Shown: in pieces, positions 28,238 to 36,915 of the stretch
Position numbering within the stretch: position 1 is the stretch's first letter
Layout: each line of letters begins with the position of its first letter
Assembly: GCA_900545015.1 (NCBI GenBank)
Contig: UQXJ01000003.1
Span: 21,885-85,884 of the forward strand
DNA length: 64,000 nt
Reading direction: 5' to 3'
Source: an uncultured Mollicutes bacterium
GTDB lineage: Bacteria; Bacillota_I; Bacilli_A; RFN20; CAG-826
Position numbers and translations under genes: made by a program
The notes under the pieces: model-generated
Seen by the model: the letters and a program-made list of their open reading frames with translations, nothing else
Database searches by the model: none
What the model was told of the DNA's origin: nothing

Positions 28238-28654
28238 ATGGAAGAGAAAAAGAAGAAAAAAATAAAGTTAAAAGATATTTTTAATTTGTATTTTTGGATT
28301 AAATTTGCTGTTGGTATTGGAAGCAGCGGATTATTATTTATTTTAATTTATGCGATTAATGGATTTACACCTATTTGGCTAATTAACAGTCTTTTTGTAG
28401 CGACAATTTTTTCTTTATCATTAGCAGCCCTTTCTTTTGCAACTAATGTAGGAACATTTGATGTTATTTCGCTTGGTTTTAAAAATATGTTCTTAATGGC
28501 TAAAAAGGAAGTAGACGAGAAATACGACCTTTTTCAATACAGAGAAATGAAGTCTATGAAAAGAAAAGTGGAAAGATTTTCATTTTTAGGCTACTTATTT
28601 TCATTCTTAATTTTTCTAACTATCTATTTATCATTTTATTTTACTATTTATTGA
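28238..28654 (+). CDS. Small membrane protein, DUF3899-like paralogue (138 aa)
   Basis: I place the start at 28238 (MEEKKKKKIKLKDIF). The longer frame from a GTG at 28154 would begin inside the terminator hairpin. Layout matches the 17306 protein: lysine-rich N-terminus, helices at about 20-40, 45-70 and 112-135, and the motif 'TNVGTFDVISLGF'. It again sits just upstream of an oppA gene. There is no Shine-Dalgarno; an extended -10-like TGATAAATT ends 7 nt before the ATG, so the mRNA may be leaderless. Function unknown. Confidence 0.68.
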   Translation: MEEKKKKKIKLKDIFNLYFWIKFAVGIGSSGLLFILIYAINGFTPIWLINSLFVATIFSLSLAALSFATNVGTFDVISLGFKNMFLMAKKEVDEKYDLFQYREMKSMKRKVERFSFLGYLFSFLIFLTIYLSFYFTIY

Positions 28655-28680
28655 TTTTAGTACATTATTTTCATGGCAAT

Positions 28681-28697
28681 ATTAAGACAGTATTAAG
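28681..28697 (+). promoter_or_regulatory. ATTAAG-N5-ATTAAG direct repeat upstream of oppA copy 2
   Basis: Two identical hexamers 11 bp apart (28681 and 28692), about 100 bp before the oppA start. Same box type as at 2491, 8408 and 38319. Likely an activator or repressor site of an OmpR-family regulator. Confidence 0.5.
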
Positions 28698-28794
28698 AAA
28701 AGTGCTTTTTTGTTTTTCATAAAATACTTTTATATTTAAATTAAAACCACAAAAGAAAGACCTAAATGTTTTTGCTTTTGGAGGAGGTTAATTT

Positions 28795-31700
28795 ATGAAA
28801 CTAAACAAAAAGAAATTATTATTAAACGTATTATCTCTTGCTTCATTAATTGCCGTTGTATCATCATGTGGAAATAAGAAACCAGACGGTCCTAGTGACG
28901 ATAAAGATAACGATGTTGCTTTAGATAAACCAAATCAAACAATTACATTATCAAGTGAATTTACTAAAACAGCTGAAGATAGTACTTATTTCAGTGCACA
29001 ATTAGTAAGAGATGGTGGAGAAAACCCAACATATGTTACTTCAAAGCAGACTGCTTTATTAAAAGCTGGTGAAAGTGTTCATTTATATGCTTTCGATATT
29101 CCTAAAGGCTATACAACAGGTGTTACTGTACTTGATGCAGCAGGAGAACTTTCAAAAGATTTAGTTGTTAGTAGTGATGGAACTGTTACTGCTCCTAGTG
29201 TCACACAAAAAACTGAATTTACATTAATTTTGTTTGGCGTCTCTGCTGATGAAAAACAAGTAATTAAACAAGATATCGATGTTACTGTTGTACCTACTGA
29301 ATCATTTGTTTCAGATGGATATTTAGATCTTACTGGCGTAACAGGCACAGAAAAAACTAAGATGGCAGCATCAGTTGAAAGATACCTTTATAACAAAGGA
29401 CTTGCTCCAATTACTTATATGAATGATGAATCTTATTCATTATATAACGAAAGATTAAGCACACCATTCTTAGATTCAGGTAATTATGTTGCTGGTTATG
29501 GCTATGGATTATTAGATTATGGTTCAGTTACAGCTCCACTTGCTGGTGAAAAAACTGATAAATATAAAAATTATTTGCATGATCAAGTTGACGCAACATA
29601 TGATGAAGGTAACTTTAACTATTTGAACTCAAATTCAAATTCAGTTTCTACATTCTATAGTTATGTATCTCAATATTATTTCTCAAATCTAGTTAATGAA
29701 ACAAGTGATGGTTGGGAATATCAAGCACAATTATCAAGAAAGAAAGCTCCAGAAGCTGTAAATCCTGATGAAAATGGTGCTTCAGATACATGGAAAGTTT
29801 ATTTAAGAGTTGGGGCTGATGTTGACAATGCAGTTGGTGGAACAAAAGGTTTAGCTTATAGAACTGCATCACAAACATTCAAATCTTTTGATAAACGTAA
29901 TATTAAATTAGAAGATTACCTTACTACATTTAAACTTTTAGCAACTCAATCAGTTGGCTGGTATAGAGGTGCTGAACAAGCAGGCGAAAAAACACAAAAT
30001 AGACAAGTTAAAGGTTTTGCTGAATTCTATAACGCTTCAAAAGATGCAAAAACATTACCAAGCGATGAAGAATTTATGAAGCAAGTTGGAGTTAAAATTG
30101 ATCCAAGTGATAACTCAATTTCTATTACATTTAATGGAAAAATCACACCTGATTATGCTGAATATCAACTTAACGGATTATGGTGTAACCCAATGTGCGA
30201 AGAATTCGTCAAACAACTTGGCGAAGGCAATGTAATTAAAGGCGCTCAAGCTTATGGAACTAGCGCAACAGTTGCTGGAAAATCATTAACACCATTAGAT
30301 ACATTATTATCTGTTGGACCATACTATACAGCAACATATGAAAGTAAAAAGACTATCGCATTTGCTAAAAACGAAGATTGGCCAATTAGGAAAGATGATT
30401 CAGGAAGAGATTTATTTAAACTTGAAGGTATCCACTTAAATGTTAACAGTGCATTAACTACAGATCCTAAAGAATTATTAAATAAATTCACACGTAACGA
30501 AACTGATACATCAAATATTCCAGAAACTGAATGGGATAAATATGCTACAGATCCACGTAGAAAGAAAAATGGTGCTGAATCTAATTTCTGTTACTTTGTT
30601 AATACATGGGATAAAGCATTCTACGATCAACAATTTGGTGGTGAATGGGAAGTTAAACCAATGTTGTCAAATACAAACTTCTTCAAAGGATTAGAAGTTG
30701 GTATCAATAGAAAAGATATTTCTGAAGCTTTCCACAAAGGTCCAGGATTTGAAATTCAAGAACCTGTTAATAAGATTTCTCCAAAATCAGATAAAGCATA
30801 TAACGATACTGATGAACACAAAGCAGTTATGAAAGAAGTATTCGGAAATGCATTTGATAGCGAACAATTAGCTAACTGGAAAACAAATGCAGCAGAATAT
30901 TTCCAAGCAGCTATTAAAGAAGAACTTGATGCAGGTCACTATAAATTAGGTAAAAAAGGTGCTGCAACTGTAGTTTCAATGAAACTTGCAAGAATTCAAG
31001 GTGCTGAAACAGCTAACAAACGTTTATCAATGGTTGCTGAAAGCTGGGAACAAGCATTTGATCTTGCTGTTAAATCATATGTTGATAAAGATGGCAAAAC
31101 TCCTTGGGTAGCCGAAGATGGTAGTGCTTTAATTACATTTAAAGTTGAATATGAAGATATTGCTAATTCATCTAACCAACAAATGCAAGCTGACGTCTTA
31201 TTTAATGGTGTTAAGGCTGGTAGATTTGATGGACAAACAATTTACTTTGTTAGTGGTAATGGACTTGATTCGTTAAATAACTTCGATAAATTTAAATCAA
31301 ATGACTCAAGCGGATTCACACTTAACTTTGGTGCAGATACTTCAATTCCTTCAGTTGATGTTGAATATGATGGAAAATACTATTCATTTGACTCGTTATG
31401 GGGCGCAGCAAATACAACTGCATTCGTTGATAAAAATGGTATTCAAGTTTCAGAATTCAGTGTAAACGATGCTTATGTTGAGCCTACCTATAAAGATGGC
31501 AAATACACTGTCGAATTAGAAGTAAGCTACTTAGAAAAATATATTAGTGATATTAAAGTTGCAGTTGATACAATTAATGCGAAAGGTGTTGAAGCTTATA
31601 AAGAACTTGATGCTAAAGTTGTTGATGGAAAGATTACTATCGTATTTGAAGGCGATGCTATCATTGACGGTGCGCTACTTGGACCAGATTACGCAAGTGC

Positions 31701-31806
31701 TAACTACCTTGACTTCCAATTTACATATAAAAAGACTGTAAATGGTGTTGAAAGTGAAGGAACATACGGTGGCTACTGGCTACTCGAGAAACCTAGTGCA
31801 AATTAA
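28795..31806 (+). CDS. oppA: Oligopeptide ABC transporter, substrate-binding lipoprotein (copy 2)
   Basis: 1003 aa, preceded by the strong site GGAGGAGG. The signal peptide ends at lipobox VSSC and is followed by a Lys/Asp-rich linker. As in copy 1, an extra N-terminal beta domain (about 45-170) precedes the family 5 solute-binding fold, whose landmarks are 'NYVAGYGYGLLDYGSV' and 'NTNFFKGLEVGINRKDIS'. The C-terminal region from about 870 is another beta extension. Sequence divergence from copy 1 is large while the gene order is the same, so the two transporters probably prefer different peptides (inference). A terminator follows the gene. Confidence 0.9.
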   Translation: MKLNKKKLLLNVLSLASLIAVVSSCGNKKPDGPSDDKDNDVALDKPNQTITLSSEFTKTAEDSTYFSAQLVRDGGENPTYVTSKQTALLKAGESVHLYAFDIPKGYTTGVTVLDAAGELSKDLVVSSDGTVTAPSVTQKTEFTLILFGVSADEKQVIKQDIDVTVVPTESFVSDGYLDLTGVTGTEKTKMAASVERYLYNKGLAPITYMNDESYSLYNERLSTPFLDSGNYVAGYGYGLLDYGSVTAPLAGEKTDKYKNYLHDQVDATYDEGNFNYLNSNSNSVSTFYSYVSQYYFSNLVNETSDGWEYQAQLSRKKAPEAVNPDENGASDTWKVYLRVGADVDNAVGGTKGLAYRTASQTFKSFDKRNIKLEDYLTTFKLLATQSVGWYRGAEQAGEKTQNRQVKGFAEFYNASKDAKTLPSDEEFMKQVGVKIDPSDNSISITFNGKITPDYAEYQLNGLWCNPMCEEFVKQLGEGNVIKGAQAYGTSATVAGKSLTPLDTLLSVGPYYTATYESKKTIAFAKNEDWPIRKDDSGRDLFKLEGIHLNVNSALTTDPKELLNKFTRNETDTSNIPETEWDKYATDPRRKKNGAESNFCYFVNTWDKAFYDQQFGGEWEVKPMLSNTNFFKGLEVGINRKDISEAFHKGPGFEIQEPVNKISPKSDKAYNDTDEHKAVMKEVFGNAFDSEQLANWKTNAAEYFQAAIKEELDAGHYKLGKKGAATVVSMKLARIQGAETANKRLSMVAESWEQAFDLAVKSYVDKDGKTPWVAEDGSALITFKVEYEDIANSSNQQMQADVLFNGVKAGRFDGQTIYFVSGNGLDSLNNFDKFKSNDSSGFTLNFGADTSIPSVDVEYDGKYYSFDSLWGAANTTAFVDKNGIQVSEFSVNDAYVEPTYKDGKYTVELEVSYLEKYISDIKVAVDTINAKGVEAYKELDAKVVDGKITIVFEGDAIIDGALLGPDYASANYLDFQFTYKKTVNGVESEGTYGGYWLLEKPSAN

Positions 31807-31832
31807 TCATATTTAATTTAAAATTGAAATAT

Positions 31833-31862
31833 ACCCTAGAAAATTAAACTTCTAGGGTTTAT
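31833..31862 (+). terminator. Terminator between oppA and oppB (copy 2)
   Basis: Perfect arms ACCCTAGAA and TTCTAGGGT with an 8-nt loop, then TTTATTT. Same position as in operon 1; read-through is needed to express oppBCDF. Confidence 0.75.
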
Positions 31863-31885
31863 TTCGCTATATAAAAGGAGGAATT

Positions 31886-32932
31886 ATGACTAAATATGTA
31901 ATAAAAAGAATATTATTAGTCTTTCTCACAGCATTTATAGTTTTATCATTAACTTATATTCTCTTGTGTTGTTTGAAAGTTGATCTTCCATTTTTTACAT
32001 CAGAAGGTCAAAAAGTCGCTTATTTGACTAATCAATGGCAAAAAGGATTTTTAGTAAGAGAAACGATGCCAACTGAAAAGTATGGTGAATTATTTGGTTC
32101 TTATACTGTTGGAAGTGGCGTTAGCCAAGTAACTTATTACTACTATCAAAGACCTATCATGGATAGATATTTTAGTTTTCTCCAAGGTGTATTCACTCGT
32201 TGGGATTGGGGTACATCAATTGGATTTGAAGTTGGGAGACCTACAATAGATATCCTTATGTCTCGTTTACCTACAACAATTTTAATTAATATTATAAGTG
32301 TTATATTTTCTGTTCCCTTAGGAATTGGCTTAGGCATATGGTGCGCTCTAAAAAAAGACTCAGTATTTGATAATGTCATGCAAGTCTTAATGATGGTTGT
32401 TATTTCAATTCCAAGCTTTGTTTTAATTAGCTATCTCATCATGATGGCAGCAAATATTTCTTGGATACCAACATTCTGGCCACAATCAACTGATCCATTA
32501 TATTTAAGAGTTGGTGCCTTTGTTGTTCCAGTTTTGGCTTTATCACTTGGCTCAATATTTGGTTATGCTAGATTTGTTAGAGCAGAACTTTGTGAAGTTT
32601 TAGAAAGTGATTATTTATTACTTGCAAGAACAAAAGGCTTAACAAGACGTCAATCAATTTTACGTCACGCTTTAAGAAATTCAATGGTGCCTGTTTTGCC
32701 AATGGTTGTTAGTGAATTTATTTCAATTCTTGGAGGAAGTATGATTCTTGAGAACTTATACCAAATTCCAGGTGTTGGACAACTTTATATGGCAGCATTT
32801 AATGCAAAAGACTATTCATTACTTATGACAGATATGGCTTTTTACACATTAATTGGATTACTTGCTGCAATCGTCGTTGATTTATCATATGGATTTATCG
32901 ATCCACGTATTAGAATGGGGGCAAAGAAATAG
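31886..32932 (+). CDS. oppB: Oligopeptide ABC transporter permease OppB (copy 2)
   Basis: 348 aa with AAGGAGG just upstream. Same architecture as copy 1: first helix from 'YVIKRILLVFLTAFIVLS', an enlarged extracellular loop (about 33-110), the coupling motif 'ELCEVLESDYLLLARTKGL' with 'RHALRNSMVPVLP', and the terminal 'YGFIDPRIRMG'. It ends 2 bp before oppC. Forms the transmembrane channel together with OppC. Confidence 0.93.
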   Translation: MTKYVIKRILLVFLTAFIVLSLTYILLCCLKVDLPFFTSEGQKVAYLTNQWQKGFLVRETMPTEKYGELFGSYTVGSGVSQVTYYYYQRPIMDRYFSFLQGVFTRWDWGTSIGFEVGRPTIDILMSRLPTTILINIISVIFSVPLGIGLGIWCALKKDSVFDNVMQVLMMVVISIPSFVLISYLIMMAANISWIPTFWPQSTDPLYLRVGAFVVPVLALSLGSIFGYARFVRAELCEVLESDYLLLARTKGLTRRQSILRHALRNSMVPVLPMVVSEFISILGGSMILENLYQIPGVGQLYMAAFNAKDYSLLMTDMAFYTLIGLLAAIVVDLSYGFIDPRIRMGAKK

Positions 32933-32934
32933 TT

Positions 32935-34929
32935 ATGGAAGAAAAAAATAAAATTAATGAAGTAATTATTGATGGCGAAGGTCATGAAATTACTTATAAC
33001 GAAAATGACTTTGACTTTGTCCAAAGTGACACATCAATTCACGATTTAAAACTTAAATCAAAACCAACAACTTTCTTAAAAGACGCAATTCGTAGGTTTT
33101 TTAAATCAAAATCTGCAATTGTTGGTTTTTCAATTGTTGGCATCTTATTCCTTGGTTCACTTATAATCCCGCTTTGTACTCCAGATCAAGGCGTCTTTAA
33201 TGTTGATAAAGATGGTGGAGGATCAAGTAGCGAATTTAATCTTGTTCCTAAATTATTCAATGCGGGTTCAGGATTCTGGGATGGTACAGTTAAAAGAACA
33301 AAAATTCTTTACGATAAAGAAAATGAAGTACCAGTTGGATATAGAGAAGGAACTTTCTTTAACTTAAAATCATATGAAGAAGAAGCAAGTGGCATTTTCA
33401 GTACATATGCTAGTGGTGGTTACTTAAATGTATATCAAACAAATAGCGAAAAAGATGCAAATTATTATTCACCTTTGATCGACTTTGATTTTACAAATAA
33501 TTATTCATTAAGCTACAACTTACTCGATGAAGCATATGGCAATTATGAATTTACAGGAATTAAAGTTTCATTATTTGATGGAAATAATCATTATTATCTT
33601 GTTGGTAAAAACAACTTTTCAAAAGATTTAAATGTAAATATTAACATCAATGAAACTTTAACTAATAATGGTTATGATTTATCTACAATATCAAAAGCAA
33701 AAATCTATTTTGATATTCAAAAATCAGATAATACAAAAACAGGGAATGTCTTTATTAAAGATTGCTTAATTTCAAGTAATAATAGTGAAGAAAAAGAAAC
33801 TTTAGATGCTATCAGCTTTAAAGATGGCAATGAAGTTATGTGTAGAGAAGCTGGAACAAGCAACGCTTGGGCTGGTGATTTTGGTAAAACTACATACAAA
33901 ATAACTGTTCCATATTGCGATTTTACATTTGATATGTACGAATCAGTTTATGGACTTGTTGACAAAACATATGGTTATCTTGAACTTCAAGTTTTTGCTT
34001 CAAAAGGTGGTATGAAAATTAATTTTTCTTCTACGGATTATAAGGCAACAGCAGATAAAGAAGTTTTAAAGAATAGATTCCAAATTTTAGATGAAAATGA
34101 ATGTCCAATCGCTGAAGTTGTAGAACAAGTTGGCGATGCAACATATAATTCATCAACAAAAAGATGGACTGGATATTCATTAAAAGTAAAAATCGAAAAT
34201 TATAAAGTTCTTGGATATTCATCAATGCCAAGATATATCTTTGGAACAAACGGCTCTGGTAAAGATTATCTTAAATTAATGTTTAAAGGATTAAGATTCT
34301 CATTACTTTTAGCAATTGGTGTTAGCTTTGTTAATATTGTAATTGGTCTTATCTGGGGTTCAATTTCTGGATATTTTGGTGGATGGACAGATATTATTAT
34401 GGAAAGAATCTGTGATATTATCAGTGGCCTTCCAACAATGGTTATTATTACTTTATGTATTCTTTATGGTAGAGAATTAAACTGGGGTAGCTTAAGCGAT
34501 GTCTTAGCTTTAATGATTTCATTATTTATGACAGGATGGATGGGAGTTAGTGCTAGAACTAGAACTCAATTCTATCGTTATAAAGGAAGAGAATATATTT
34601 TAGCTAGTAGAACTTTAGGCGCAAAAGATGGTCGATTAATCTTCAAACATATTTTACCTAACTCAGCAGGAACAATTATTACTTCATCAGTCTTAATGAT
34701 TCCTAGCGTAATTTATACTGAAGCTAGTATTGCATATCTTGGATTAGGTTTACAAAATCAAGTATTATTTGGTGTCGTTTTAAGTGAAGCGAGCACATAT
34801 TATAGTGGTGAAAAGAGCTATTTATTACTTATTCCTACCGTTGTTATGATGTTCTTACTTGTTTCATTTAACTTATTCGGAAACGGATTAAGAGATGCAT
34901 TTAACCCACAACTTAAAGGAGGAGAATAA
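32935..34929 (+). CDS. oppC: Oligopeptide ABC permease OppC with large extracellular insertion (copy 2)
   Basis: 664 aa. N-terminal 'FLKDAIRRFFKSKSAIVG' and helix 1 (about 61-83) are followed by about 340 extracellular residues before the permease core at about 425 ('IFGTNGSGKDYLK'). The insertion opens with 'VPKLFNAGSGFWDGT', matching copy 1. Its middle ('SKAKIYFDIQKSDNTKTGN', then 'FIKDCLIS') has the look of a jelly-roll beta-sandwich of the carbohydrate-binding type, though I cannot prove this by eye. The coupling helix 'REYILASRTLGAKD' and the ending 'LFGNGLRDAFNP' are intact. Confidence 0.92.
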   Translation: MEEKNKINEVIIDGEGHEITYNENDFDFVQSDTSIHDLKLKSKPTTFLKDAIRRFFKSKSAIVGFSIVGILFLGSLIIPLCTPDQGVFNVDKDGGGSSSEFNLVPKLFNAGSGFWDGTVKRTKILYDKENEVPVGYREGTFFNLKSYEEEASGIFSTYASGGYLNVYQTNSEKDANYYSPLIDFDFTNNYSLSYNLLDEAYGNYEFTGIKVSLFDGNNHYYLVGKNNFSKDLNVNININETLTNNGYDLSTISKAKIYFDIQKSDNTKTGNVFIKDCLISSNNSEEKETLDAISFKDGNEVMCREAGTSNAWAGDFGKTTYKITVPYCDFTFDMYESVYGLVDKTYGYLELQVFASKGGMKINFSSTDYKATADKEVLKNRFQILDENECPIAEVVEQVGDATYNSSTKRWTGYSLKVKIENYKVLGYSSMPRYIFGTNGSGKDYLKLMFKGLRFSLLLAIGVSFVNIVIGLIWGSISGYFGGWTDIIMERICDIISGLPTMVIITLCILYGRELNWGSLSDVLALMISLFMTGWMGVSARTRTQFYRYKGREYILASRTLGAKDGRLIFKHILPNSAGTIITSSVLMIPSVIYTEASIAYLGLGLQNQVLFGVVLSEASTYYSGEKSYLLLIPTVVMMFLLVSFNLFGNGLRDAFNPQLKGGE

Positions 34930-34931
34930 AA

Positions 34932-36914
34932 ATGGAAGAAAAAGTATTATCAGTAAATGATTTACATGTCTCCTTTAAGACAGATAGAGGAATTGTAAAA
35001 GCTGTTAGAGGAGTTTCATTTGATCTTTATAAAGGTGAAACTCTTTGTATTGTTGGCGAATCTGGTTCAGGAAAATCAGTTACTAACAAAGCAATCATGG
35101 GAATAAGTGCAAAAAATGCAATTATTGAAAGCGGCTCAATTCTTTATGAAGGTGAAGATTTAACTAAAGTTAGTGAAGAAGAATTCCATCGTATTAGAGG
35201 ACATAAAATTGGAATGATTTTCCAAGACCCTTTAAGTGCTTTAAATCCTGTTATGAAAATAGGGAAGCAAATCACTGAAGCAACTCTTGTTAATAGAAAT
35301 ATTTTAAAGAGAAGATATGAAGAATTAATCGCTAACGATTTAATTCGCTATAGAAATAATTTTTCAAACACTGAATTCAATATAAATAAGCTCGAATCCT
35401 ATATTGAGCAAAACGAAAAAACTATTAAGAAATTTGGCGAATTAAGTAAAAAAGTTTCAAAAATTGATAAGAAATTAGCTAATCCTGATTTACAAGGTGA
35501 AAAATCAATTGAACTTAATGACTTAAAGGCTAATTTAGAAAATGAAATTGCTGACTTAGTTTCATCGAATGTTGATTTCTATGATTTCTTAATGAAAGAC
35601 AAAACAAATGAAATCGATTCTTTAAAAGACAAGTTAGAAAAATTATCTAAGAAAACTTTTGACAACGAAGTTTATAAAAACATTAATGACGATGAAATTA
35701 AATTTATCAATGATCTTCTTGAATTCTATAAAAAAGATTTCGTTGTCTTTAAAAAAGATAATGTTTCTGACTCTTTAAAAGTTCAAAATGAAATTTTTAA
35801 AGAATTAATTAAGGTTTATAAACTTAGTTGTAAAGCTAAAAAACAAAATTTAAAGGTAGCTTTAAATAATAAGAAAAAAGAAGCAAAAGCTGAAGTTGAT
35901 AAATATTATTTAGAAATTAAAAAAGTTCATGATGACAAAATGACCGAATTAAATACTGAACTTTTAAAAATTGAAGAAAAAATGAAAAGCGTTTTATCTT
36001 CATTATCAGAAGATGAACGCAACGAACTTTTAAGTGATATCAAATTCAATAAAGTTTTAAAAGAAAAAGAGAAAAAGTTCAATAAAAAAACTAAAGAAAT
36101 GAATCTTTCTAAAGTTACAAAAAGGGAAGTAAATTATAAAGAATTAAAAAATCATGAATATGCTGAACTTTTAAAAGAAAAAGAAGCACTTGAAATAAAA
36201 ATAGAAGAAGAAAAAGCTGATTTTGTTAATAAAACTAAAGTAACAAAAGCAGAAGCTAAAAAGATGGCTTTAGAAGTTATGAAAGAAGTCGGCATTCCTC
36301 TTCCTGAAAAACGTTTTAAGCAATATCCATTTGAATTTTCAGGTGGTATGAGACAACGTATCGTCATTGCAATTGCTTTAACCGCAAATCCAGATATTTT
36401 AATTTGTGATGAACCTACAACTGCACTTGATGTTACAATTCAAGCTCAAATTCTTGATTTAATTAATAAATTAAAAGAAGAACGTCACTTAAGCTGTATC
36501 TTTATTACTCACGATTTGGGCGTTGTTGCTCATATGGCTGATAGAGTTGCTGTAATGTATGCTGGAAGAATTGTAGAATATGGAAAAGTTGATGAAATAT
36601 TCTATGAACCTAAACATCCATATACTTGGGCACTTTTATCATCAATTCCTGATATTAATAGTAAAGAAAAACTTGAAGCAATCCCTGGAACACCTCCAGA
36701 TATGTTATTCCCTCCAAAAGGCGATGCGTTTGCTTTAAGAAGTAAATATGCAATGGCTATTGATTTTAAATATCAACCACCATTCTTTAATGTTAGCGAT
36801 ACTCACTATGCTGCAACTTGGCTGTTAGCTAAAGGCGCACCAAGTGTAAAAATGCCAGCGATTGTTGAAAAGAGAATTGAAGAAGCTAAAAAGCGTATGA
36901 AGGAGGAAAAATAG
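34932..36914 (+). CDS. oppD: Oligopeptide ABC transporter ATPase OppD with coiled-coil insertion
   Basis: 660 aa, about twice the usual OppD. Walker A GESGSGKS is near residue 46, the Q-loop motif 'IFQDPLSALNP' near 102, but the signature FSGGMRQR is only at about 470. The extra about 300 residues are rich in Lys, Glu, Asn and Leu with heptad-like spacing, a predicted long antiparallel coiled coil projecting from the helical subdomain. Walker B 'ILICDEPTTALD' and the OppD-specific C-terminal 'PGTPPDM..PPKGDAFA' motif are present. Copy 1 has the same insertion at the same place with much lower identity than the flanking ATPase core. Start preceded by AGGAG; next gene begins 1 bp after the stop. 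Confidence 0.93.
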   Translation: MEEKVLSVNDLHVSFKTDRGIVKAVRGVSFDLYKGETLCIVGESGSGKSVTNKAIMGISAKNAIIESGSILYEGEDLTKVSEEEFHRIRGHKIGMIFQDPLSALNPVMKIGKQITEATLVNRNILKRRYEELIANDLIRYRNNFSNTEFNINKLESYIEQNEKTIKKFGELSKKVSKIDKKLANPDLQGEKSIELNDLKANLENEIADLVSSNVDFYDFLMKDKTNEIDSLKDKLEKLSKKTFDNEVYKNINDDEIKFINDLLEFYKKDFVVFKKDNVSDSLKVQNEIFKELIKVYKLSCKAKKQNLKVALNNKKKEAKAEVDKYYLEIKKVHDDKMTELNTELLKIEEKMKSVLSSLSEDERNELLSDIKFNKVLKEKEKKFNKKTKEMNLSKVTKREVNYKELKNHEYAELLKEKEALEIKIEEEKADFVNKTKVTKAEAKKMALEVMKEVGIPLPEKRFKQYPFEFSGGMRQRIVIAIALTANPDILICDEPTTALDVTIQAQILDLINKLKEERHLSCIFITHDLGVVAHMADRVAVMYAGRIVEYGKVDEIFYEPKHPYTWALLSSIPDINSKEKLEAIPGTPPDMLFPPKGDAFALRSKYAMAIDFKYQPPFFNVSDTHYAATWLLAKGAPSVKMPAIVEKRIEEAKKRMKEEK

Positions 36915-36915
36915 T

